From Flemingiibacterium sp045649205 (GTDB lineage: Bacteria; Bacillota; Clostridia; Oscillospirales; CAG-272): a stretch of DNA of 39,087 bases. The notes beneath the pieces were generated by a model. The model was not told where the DNA came from. It ran no database searches and saw only the letters and a list, made by a program, of their open reading frames with translations. Below, one piece after another: positions 33,251 through 39,087 of the stretch. The DNA lies in contig JAZRPJ010000110.1 of the NCBI GenBank assembly GCA_045649205.1, positions 1 through 39,087 on the forward strand, read 5' to 3'. A program made the translations under genes and the position numbers. Each line of letters begins with the position of its first letter. Position 1 is the first letter of the stretch.

Positions 33251-34658
33251 ACTCCTCAAATATAACCGTCATAGATTCGGGTATGCTGTAGAACTCCTTG
33301 AAATACGCCATTCGTTCCACGCCGCAGTTACGCCCCCACCAATATTTGTGTGGGTCTTTTTTCATAATTACGCTGTCCGCGCCCATCTCTATGGCGTCGG
33401 CAATCGCATCCGCCCTTGCCTCAGTGACAGCCCGTATCTGTAAATATATGCCGCTGTAAAATACGACGAGCAAACATAACACCACAGTAAGAATCACTAT
33501 TGCCGCCTTGCCGACTTTTTTAGAAGGTATGGGCAGTGAAGACAATCCCAGCGCTAAAAGGAATATGTAAGGCAGATAATAAAGCCTCGGTCCCAGCTCC
33601 GGCGTAACCGCCAGGGGAAAAAGCACCGCAGGAGCGGAAAAGAGGAAAAACAGCCGTTTTTTTCTCATGCCGCCGCCAATGGTGATAACCAAAATCAGAT
33701 GAAGTAAAATCAAACAAGCTGCCGTAACAGCGCGGTAAATTTCGCCGCCGTCAGTAAATATCACAACCAAAGATACCGCCGCAGTCGCAGCTGATGCCAA
33801 AACACGCCACAAGCTGCGTCTGGCAAAAAGCACCGCTGTCACAAGTGAAAAAGTCACAAATATTTCACCCATGGGATAGTCGAAATACAGTCCCGGCAAT
33901 ATACTGATAAAAAATCTTTTTAAAATCTGCACCGTCGCCCTGAAAATTCCGCCGTCTAAATCTACGCTGAGTGTGCGTATTCCATCAAGAGCCACGCCAT
34001 CCGTAAGGAGTACACCGTATATTGAACTGGAAAACATTATAGCGCATCCGATAAGCATCCCCACGGTCATAGCAAGGTGAAGCCCACCAAAACGGCGTAC
34101 GGTGATCAACCGGCATACTGTAACCCCCACAGCGACTACAGCCGCCCATACAGCCAAATTCTCGTGAAACAGCCCTACAGCCACAGTCAGCGGCAAACAC
34201 ACCATGGGAAGCCATTTATGCCGTCTGCGTGACGGATCAAAAGCAATAATCAAAATGAGCACCACAGGCACGGCAATAACATAATTTGCAAAAGCGGAAA
34301 CCCAGCCGTACGTCTGCTGCCACATAAGCTTCGGTATAAACAAAATCAGAATATTGGCTAAAAGATAGCTCCGCAGACTCCTTTCGCTGTCAGAAACCTT
34401 CACGAGCAGGTGCGGAATCATGAACATGGTCAGCGCAATAAAAAGCGTTTTGAGTATCTCGCTTCTTGTCATAACGATAACGAAAAAGCTGCCCACATAT
34501 CGGCTGTTAAGAGTCGCGTTAAGCCACCTCTCAAGTCCGATGTCAAGTCCCCAATCCCAGTCATCGTGGCAATACGGAACGCAGAATGCAATGAAAAGAT
34601 AAAAAATCAGCATCAATACCGATATCGCAAGGTATAATTTTCTCGTCTTTTTCGCCAC
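33249..34658 (-). CDS. DUF6056-type polytopic membrane protein
   Basis: A 469-residue protein with about 11-12 hydrophobic helices. After helix 1 comes PYCHDDWDWG with an acidic pair in the first outer loop, then LNSRYVGSFF; this layout, and KLMWQQTYGWVSAFANY, is that of DUF6056 proteins, which resemble the GT-C membrane glycosyltransferase fold where an acidic loop-1 pair is catalytic. Activity is not demonstrated. The start is GTG 34658, supported by AGGAGGG at 7-nt distance. It stands alone between a terminator and the tRNA-Gly gene. Confidence 0.8.
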   Translation of the reverse strand: MAKKTRKLYLAISVLMLIFYLFIAFCVPYCHDDWDWGLDIGLERWLNATLNSRYVGSFFVIVMTRSEILKTLFIALTMFMIPHLLVKVSDSERSLRSYLLANILILFIPKLMWQQTYGWVSAFANYVIAVPVVLILIIAFDPSRRRHKWLPMVCLPLTVAVGLFHENLAVWAAVVAVGVTVCRLITVRRFGGLHLAMTVGMLIGCAIMFSSSIYGVLLTDGVALDGIRTLSVDLDGGIFRATVQILKRFFISILPGLYFDYPMGEIFVTFSLVTAVLFARRSLWRVLASAATAAVSLVVIFTDGGEIYRAVTAACLILLHLILVITIGGGMRKKRLFFLFSAPAVLFPLAVTPELGPRLYYLPYIFLLALGLSSLPIPSKKVGKAAIVILTVVLCLLVVFYSGIYLQIRAVTEARADAIADAIEMGADSVIMKKDPHKYWWGRNCGVERMAYFKEFYSIPESMTVIFEE

Positions 34659-34681
34659 GGTAACCCTCCTATCCGCAGAAT

Positions 34682-34708
34682 AAAAAAACCACGCTCATAG
34701 CGTGGTTT
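34682..34708 (-). terminator. Terminator of the tRNA-Gly gene
   Basis: On the minus strand AAACCACGC pairs with GCGTGGTTT (complement of 34686-34708, loop 5 nt), followed by a T-run (complement of 34682-34688). Confidence 0.9.
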
Positions 34709-34709
34709 C

Positions 34710-34783
<74 letters not shown>

Positions 34784-34800
34784 ATATTCAGTACTTATAT

Positions 34801-34829
34801 ATGATACCACAAAACTGCGGCTTTGTCAA
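34801..34829 (-). promoter_or_regulatory. Promoter of the tRNA-Gly gene
   Basis: On minus: TTGACA (complement of 34824-34829), a 17-bp spacer and TATCAT (complement of 34801-34806), 18 nt before the tRNA 5' end. Confidence 0.85.
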
Positions 34830-34847
34830 GAGTTTTCGTAAAAATAC

Positions 34848-34876
34848 TTGAATTTTTTTTGTAGTTGTGATATTAT
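34848..34876 (+). promoter_or_regulatory. Promoter of the radical SAM gene
   Basis: TTGAAT at 34848-34853, a 17-bp spacer starting with a T-run, and TATTAT at 34871-34876, 36 nt before ATG 34913. Confidence 0.75.
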
Positions 34877-34912
34877 GGTAGTAATAATAATTTTAAATCC
34901 ATAGGAGCACCT

Positions 34913-35872
34913 ATGCCAAATCAAACCGAAACAAATCCTTTCCCTTACAGCGATTCAAATAAACGCTATTATTCATACGACTACTTTTTAAGACAAAAAT
35001 TCGGATCAAAATGTGCAAAGCTGACCATCGACGGCGGCTTCACCTGTCCCAACCGTGACGGCAAGGTTGGACTTGGCGGATGCATATACTGTTCTGTCCG
35101 AGGCTCGGGGGATTTCTGTACTGACAGCGAAGTGCCAATAAAAGAACAGCTTGAAATTTCATACAGAAAGTTATCCGAGAAATGGGAAAGCCCTTTATGT
35201 ATCGCCTATTTTCAGGCATTTACCAATACTTATGCTCCGGTGGATGTGCTTCGTCGGAAGTACGAGGAAGCGCTCACCTTCCCCGGTGTTGTGGGATTAA
35301 GCATCGCCACGCGTGCCGACTGCCTGCCGGATGACGTCTGCGAATATCTCGCCGAGCTTTCAGAGAGAACCTTTCTTACGGTGGAGCTTGGTCTGCAAAC
35401 CGTCCACGATAAGACGGCAAAGCTCATAAACCGAGGGCACAGCTTCAGCGATTTTGTAAACGGCTATGAAAAGCTCCGCCGTGCTTCCGAGAAGATAAAC
35501 ATCTGCATCCATCTTATAAACGGTCTTCCCCACGAGGATGCAGACATGATGATAGAATCCGCAAAAACGGTGGCTGCCCTACGCCCCGAGCAGCTGAAGC
35601 TTCATCTTCTCCATGTAATTTCAGGTACACCTCTTTCCGAAATGTACAAGCGAGGGGAGTTTGAGTGTATGACCCTTGAAGAATATGCGGACATTGTAGT
35701 GCGTCAGCTTGAATTATTGCCGCCAAAAACGGTCATCGGCAGGCTTACCGGTGACGGCATGGCTGAAAGTCTGATTGCGCCCTTGTGGAGCAGAAAAAAA
35801 TTAGTTGTCATGAACACTGTCGATAAGCTGCAATATCAACGAAACACATATCAGGGCAAAGCTTTTTGTTAA
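34913..35872 (+). CDS. TIGR01212-family radical SAM protein (YhcC-like)
   Basis: A 319-residue cytosolic Fe-S enzyme. It opens with RYYSYDYFLRQKFGSKCAKL and carries the extended cluster motif Cys45-x11-Cys57-x2-Cys60 (CPNRDGKVGLGGCIYC), which replaces the usual CxxxCxxC and is diagnostic for the YhcC family. Further family segments are AYFQAFTNTYAP, GLSIATRADCLPDDV, ELGLQTVHDKTAKLINRGH and HLINGLPHED. Length is normal. The reaction is not established. AGGAG precedes ATG 34913. Confidence 0.93.
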   Translation: MPNQTETNPFPYSDSNKRYYSYDYFLRQKFGSKCAKLTIDGGFTCPNRDGKVGLGGCIYCSVRGSGDFCTDSEVPIKEQLEISYRKLSEKWESPLCIAYFQAFTNTYAPVDVLRRKYEEALTFPGVVGLSIATRADCLPDDVCEYLAELSERTFLTVELGLQTVHDKTAKLINRGHSFSDFVNGYEKLRRASEKINICIHLINGLPHEDADMMIESAKTVAALRPEQLKLHLLHVISGTPLSEMYKRGEFECMTLEEYADIVVRQLELLPPKTVIGRLTGDGMAESLIAPLWSRKKLVVMNTVDKLQYQRNTYQGKAFC

Positions 35873-35934
35873 AACTGCACAATTTTTACACTTTGATTTC
35901 TCCATGCCGGTGTGAATAATTTTGCTAAAACTAC

Positions 35935-35963
35935 TTGAAAAATCCTTTTGCATATTGTATAAT
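35935..35963 (+). promoter_or_regulatory. Promoter of the EF-G-like gene
   Basis: TTGAAA at 35935-35940, a 17-bp spacer and TATAAT at 35958-35963. The ~125-nt leader contains a small hairpin GTCTGC/GCGGAC near 36033-36049 but no recognised riboswitch. Confidence 0.85.
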
Positions 35964-36095
35964 AGAAGGTGTAATAAGTTACTTGATATTATGATTTATG
36001 ACCAAACCATTAATTGTGATGCCATATAACTTAGTCTGCGGCAAGCGGACGGTACATTCCCATAATTTACAATATAAGAAAAGGAGCAAATTCAC

Positions 36096-38168
36096 ATGGA
36101 CAAAATCAACACCAAAAGTATTCGTAACGTCTGCCTTTTAGGCCACGGTGGCAGCGGAAAGACTTCTATTTGCGAAGCTATGCTGTACCTTGCGAAGGAA
36201 ACCGAGCGTCTCGGCAAAACTCCTGAGGGAAACACCGTAAGTGATTATGACCCCGAAGAAATTCGCAGAGGTTTTTCGCTTTCAACCACCGTTGAGCCGT
36301 TTTTATGGAAAGACAGTAAGATAAATATTATAGATACCCCCGGTTACCTCGATTTCACAGGCGAAGTTCTTGAAGGTATGCGAGTTGCCGACAGCGCACT
36401 GATCCTCGTTGACGGCAGAAACGGTATCGAAGTAGGAACAGAGCTTGCGTGGGATATGGCAACTACTGCCGGCATTCCCAAGGCATTCTTCATTAACCGC
36501 TTTGACGACGGTGAAGCAAGGTTCAAGAGAGTTTTCGATTCTCTGCGCGAAAAGTTCGGAGTTGCCGTTTGTCCCCTTCTCATCCCGATGATTGAGGGCG
36601 ACAAGGTTATCGGCTTCCTTAACCTCATCGACATGAAGGCCGAGGTTTACGACAAGACCGGTGCAAATATGGAATCGGAAATACCCGAGGAATTCAAAGC
36701 TATCGCCGAAGAATACCGCAATATGCTTTACGAATCCATCGCCGAAACCAGCGAAGAGCTGATGGATAAATTCTTCGCAGGCGAAACCATAACCTATAAC
36801 GAAGCTATCAACGCCGTTCACGACGGAATCATCAGCGGCGGCATCGTACCCGTATTCTGCGGCTCTGCTACAAAGATGTGGGGTGTTACCGAGGTTATGG
36901 ATACCATCGCTCACTCCTTCCCCCGTCCGACCGCAAGAAAGGTTGAGATAACCGTAACTGCGGACGGCGAAGGCGAAATTGAAATCAGCCCCGACGGTGA
37001 AACCTCCATCTTCGTATTCAAGACCGTTGCCGACCCCTTCGTAGGTAAGATGTCCTACTTCAAGGTTATGAACGGAAATCTCATGCGCGACATGACACTC
37101 CGCAACACAACCACCGGCAACGACGAAAAGCTTGCACGTATTTACACCATTCGCGGCAAAAAGCAGACCGAAGTTGACTTCCTCTGCTGCGGTGATATCG
37201 GTATGACTGCAAAGCTCGGCACAGTAAACACCGGCGACACTCTTACCGCATCCGCTAAGGACATCAAGTATAAGGGAATCGCATTCCCCGAGCCTTTCCT
37301 TACCCAGGCAATCAAGCCCCTATCCAAGGGCGACGAGGATAAGATTTCCTCCGGTATCGCAAAGCTTCTCGAAGAAGACCTTACCACCCGCTATGAGAAC
37401 GATGCATCCACAAAGCAGCTTCTCATCTCCGGTATCGGCGACATTCACCTCGACGTGCTTGTTGCGAAATTAAAGAACCGTTTCGGAACATCGGTTGTCC
37501 TTGAAAAGCCCAAGATTGCTTACCGCGAAACCATCAAGAAGACTGTGGAAGCAGAAGGTAAACACAAGAAGCAGTCCGGCGGTCACGGTCAGTACGGTCA
37601 CGTTAAGATCAAGTTTGCTCCCGGTGAGGGTGACGGACTTACCTTTACCGAAAGCGTTGTAGGCGGCGCAGTACCCAAGGGCTTCTTCCCTGCAGTTGAA
37701 AAAGGACTTCTTGAAGCAATGCAGAAGGGCGTGCTTGCCGGCTATCCCGTAGTCGGACTTGCAGCTGACCTCTACGACGGTTCTTATCACGATGTAGACT
37801 CCTCGGAAATGTCCTTCAAGATGGCGGCGAATTTAGCATATAAGTCTGGTCTTGCAGCGGCAAATCCCGTGCTCCTCGAACCGGTGGGCGCACTTAACTG
37901 CACCGTACCCGACAATATGGTGGGTGACGTAATCGGCGATCTCAACAAGCGTCGCGGCAGAGTCCTCGGCATGGAAGCAACCCACGGCAAGAAGGGCTAC
38001 ACCACCATCCAGGCGGAAGCTCCCAAGGCTGAAATGATGGATTACCCCATCGCCCTCCGTGCTACCACCCAGGGACGCGGAAGCTTCACCTTCTACTTCG
38101 AAAGATACGAAGAAGTTCCCGCAAACATCGCGCAGAAGATTATCGCTGATGCGGCGAAGGAACAATAA
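36096..38168 (+). CDS. Elongation factor G-like translational GTPase (EF-G paralogue, FusA2-like)
   Basis: A 690-residue GTPase with the five-domain layout of EF-G. The nucleotide site differs from canonical EF-G: P-loop GHGGSGKT (16-23) instead of AHIDAGKT, switch II DTPGYLDF with Tyr84 where EF-G has the catalytic His, and NRFD (134-137) instead of NKMD. Domains III-V are seen in FLTQAIKPLSKGDEDK, SGIGDIHLDVLVAKLKNRF, HKKQSGGHGQYGHV and MEATHGKKGYTTIQAEAP. These are traits of the EF-G-like paralogue group found beside normal fusA in many Clostridia; its role is unclear and it need not drive translocation. ATG 36096 follows AAGGAG. Monocistronic. Confidence 0.9.
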   Translation: MDKINTKSIRNVCLLGHGGSGKTSICEAMLYLAKETERLGKTPEGNTVSDYDPEEIRRGFSLSTTVEPFLWKDSKINIIDTPGYLDFTGEVLEGMRVADSALILVDGRNGIEVGTELAWDMATTAGIPKAFFINRFDDGEARFKRVFDSLREKFGVAVCPLLIPMIEGDKVIGFLNLIDMKAEVYDKTGANMESEIPEEFKAIAEEYRNMLYESIAETSEELMDKFFAGETITYNEAINAVHDGIISGGIVPVFCGSATKMWGVTEVMDTIAHSFPRPTARKVEITVTADGEGEIEISPDGETSIFVFKTVADPFVGKMSYFKVMNGNLMRDMTLRNTTTGNDEKLARIYTIRGKKQTEVDFLCCGDIGMTAKLGTVNTGDTLTASAKDIKYKGIAFPEPFLTQAIKPLSKGDEDKISSGIAKLLEEDLTTRYENDASTKQLLISGIGDIHLDVLVAKLKNRFGTSVVLEKPKIAYRETIKKTVEAEGKHKKQSGGHGQYGHVKIKFAPGEGDGLTFTESVVGGAVPKGFFPAVEKGLLEAMQKGVLAGYPVVGLAADLYDGSYHDVDSSEMSFKMAANLAYKSGLAAANPVLLEPVGALNCTVPDNMVGDVIGDLNKRRGRVLGMEATHGKKGYTTIQAEAPKAEMMDYPIALRATTQGRGSFTFYFERYEEVPANIAQKIIADAAKEQ

Positions 38169-38181
38169 GATATAATATCAA

Positions 38182-38215
38182 CACAACCGCCGGCTTCATT
38201 AAACCGGTGGTTGTG
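38182..38215 (+). terminator. Terminator-like hairpin after the EF-G-like gene
   Basis: CACAACCGCCGG (38182-38193) pairs with CCGGTGGTTGTG (38204-38215) with one G-U pair. The T-tract is poor. Confidence 0.6.
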
Positions 38216-38223
38216 CTTACGAC

Positions 38224-38252
38224 TTGACAAGAACCCGGAAGTATGCTATACT
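38224..38252 (+). promoter_or_regulatory. Promoter of the small membrane-anchored protein gene
   Basis: TTGACA at 38224-38229, a 17-bp spacer and TATACT at 38247-38252, ~52 nt before ATG 38305. Confidence 0.88.
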
Positions 38253-38304
38253 TATGGCAATTGAATGAGAAAGCCATAATTATACATAAAGGAGAGCAAT
38301 ACCT

Positions 38305-38823
38305 ATGGCTAAAAAAATCATATCACGAATTGGCATAGTGCTGGTTATATGCATCGCACTTGTAGTTCTGTTTTATTTTGCAGCTTTCGTATGGAATCTT
38401 GTTTGCTATCATGTAGGATTCCCATTCAACACAGTTCTTTTGCCCGGATGGAAGCGTGTGCAATTTGATAATGTGGGAACGCTTGATATACCATTTAACT
38501 GGGAATATGTCAGCGATGGCGAAAGTTCGGTAATTGTTGATAAAAGCGGTGCTCCGATTTTCACAGAATTTCTTTCAAAAACAGCTTATATAGATGGTAA
38601 TGAGGTCGTTTTGGAAGAAATTATTTCAGGGGAAATATTATCAAACAGTGCATATATTGCTAAATATTCAACAACAAATGATGATTATGAATTTGTGTAC
38701 TGTATTACTTTGGATAATTACCCTGATGGAGGAGTTGATTTAGCACTTTGCGACGAGAGTATTGATTATAAAACGCTAAAATGGATAGCTTGTACATTTT
38801 GTCAAGAGTATCCACTAAATTAG
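38305..38823 (+). CDS. Small membrane-anchored protein, unknown family
   Basis: A 172-residue protein I do not recognise. A single N-terminal hydrophobic helix (residues ~8-30, RIGIVLVICIALVVLFYFAAF) with Lys/Arg before it anchors a ~135-residue domain rich in beta-prone and acidic residues (VQFDNVGTLDIPFNWEYVSD, YKTLKWIACTFCQEYPLN), likely outside the cell. There is no lipobox. The gene has GGAG before ATG 38305, its own promoter and a downstream terminator, so it is a real unit. It is visibly more AT-rich and uses more A/T-ending codons than its neighbours, which may mean recent acquisition. Confidence 0.75.
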   Translation: MAKKIISRIGIVLVICIALVVLFYFAAFVWNLVCYHVGFPFNTVLLPGWKRVQFDNVGTLDIPFNWEYVSDGESSVIVDKSGAPIFTEFLSKTAYIDGNEVVLEEIISGEILSNSAYIAKYSTTNDDYEFVYCITLDNYPDGGVDLALCDESIDYKTLKWIACTFCQEYPLN

Positions 38824-38857
38824 TTATACAACTTATAGCACTTCCCCATTGGCATAA

Positions 38858-38899
38858 AAAAGCTCACCGATTCTATAACCAACCGGTGAGCTTTTGTTT
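38858..38899 (+). terminator. Terminator of the small membrane-anchored protein gene
   Basis: AAAAGCTCACCG (38858-38869) pairs with CGGTGAGCTTTT (38884-38895), followed by GTTT. Confidence 0.85.
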
Positions 38900-38947
38900 G
38901 CAGTGTAAACGTCTTACAGTGGGCGTTCCCCTTATTCTTTGTAAATA

Positions 38948-38990
38948 AAAAACTCGATGTAAAATCAAATCACATCGAGTTTTTAATTTT
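38948..38990. terminator. Second terminator, serving the minus-strand gene at the window end
   Basis: AAAAACTCGATGT (38948-38960) pairs with ACATCGAGTTTTT (38972-38984). A/T tracts lie on both flanks; its right arm overlaps the stop codon of the minus-strand partial gene. Confidence 0.85.
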
Positions 38991-39087
38991 TATTCTTCTT
39001 TTCAGAGGGGGGATAGGTGACGCCCTTTCCTTTGTTGGGGCGTCTGAATGAGAGAATAATATCTATCGCAAAAGCAATACACATTAT
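38983..39087 (-). CDS. C-terminal end of a membrane protein (cut by window edge)
   Basis: The minus-strand frame entering at 39087 encodes 34 residues, IMCIAFAIDIILSFRRPNKG then a Lys-rich tail ending EKKNKN, and stops at TAA (complement of 38983-38985). A hydrophobic stretch followed by a basic tail fits the last helix of a membrane protein. Followed directly by a terminator hairpin, which supports a real gene end. The family cannot be told from this piece. Confidence 0.55.
   Translation of the reverse strand: MMCIAFAIDIILSFRRPNKGKGVTYPPSEKKNKN

Noticed and set aside
35964..36095. Riboswitch in the leader of the EF-G-like gene
   Set aside because: Only a 6-bp hairpin is visible; no conserved riboswitch core and no terminator/antiterminator pair was found.

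Overview
The window looks like chromosome from an anaerobic, low-to-mid GC Gram-positive of class Clostridia, probably an uncultured gut or rumen Oscillospiraceae/Christensenellales-type bacterium. The support is lipoprotein signal peptides on every binding protein, strong AGGAGG-type ribosome sites, sigma-A promoters nearly all with 17-bp spacers (TTGACA/TATAAT class), AraC-controlled sugar operons, a TAXI-TRAP importer, and protein families whose closest remembered relatives are clostridial. No phage, transposase, rRNA or CRISPR array was seen.

Layout. 1-1.8 kb: 3' part of a giant cysteine-rich, membrane-anchored surface protein. 2.0-5.1 kb: TAXI binding lipoprotein plus fused TRAP permease. 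5.3-6.6 kb: a cytosolic neutral-ceramidase-like protein. 6.6-11.0 kb (minus strand): PHP phosphoesterase, GH20-like glycosidase and a dead GH29 fucosidase, driven by one promoter. 11.2-12.5 kb: L-cysteine desulfidase. 12.5-14.65 kb: a graveyard with an undefined remnant, a GH38 alpha-mannosidase lacking its catalytic half and an AraC regulator lacking its sensor half, the last two cut at a shared junction. 14.7-16.5 kb: XRE regulator, DUF2500 membrane protein, MBL-fold hydrolase. 16.7-23.15 kb: a five-gene oligopeptide ABC importer in the order oppB-C-D-F-A. 23.3-24.3 kb: fucU-like mutarotase and a YgjV-like membrane protein. 24.3-29.4 kb: AraC regulator divergent from a ribose/galactose-type ABC importer (ATPase, permease, binding protein). 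29.4-33.2 kb: AraC regulator divergent from a GH2 beta-galactosidase. 33.2-39.1 kb: DUF6056 membrane protein, tRNA-Gly(UCC), YhcC-type radical SAM protein, EF-G-like GTPase, an orphan AT-rich membrane-anchored protein, and the C-terminal end of another minus-strand gene.

The most unusual material is the opp operon. Its binding protein OppA is a natural circular permutation: the segment that forms the last third of ordinary OppA, including the conserved peptide-amine-binding Asp motif, sits directly after the lipobox and linker, and the ordinary N-terminal two thirds follows it. In the same operon OppC carries about 120 extra extracytoplasmic residues with the look of a degenerate parvulin (PpiC-type peptidyl-prolyl isomerase) domain, inserted between its first membrane helix and the conserved GTDxxGRD segment. 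Two architecture changes in partner subunits that meet on the outer face of the membrane suggest a remodelled peptide importer.

The rest reads as an organism feeding on host or plant glycans and peptides that is losing part of its glycan repertoire. Fucosidase and mannosidase genes have been inactivated, while the sugar importer, GH2 enzyme, mutarotase and GH20-like enzyme remain intact.
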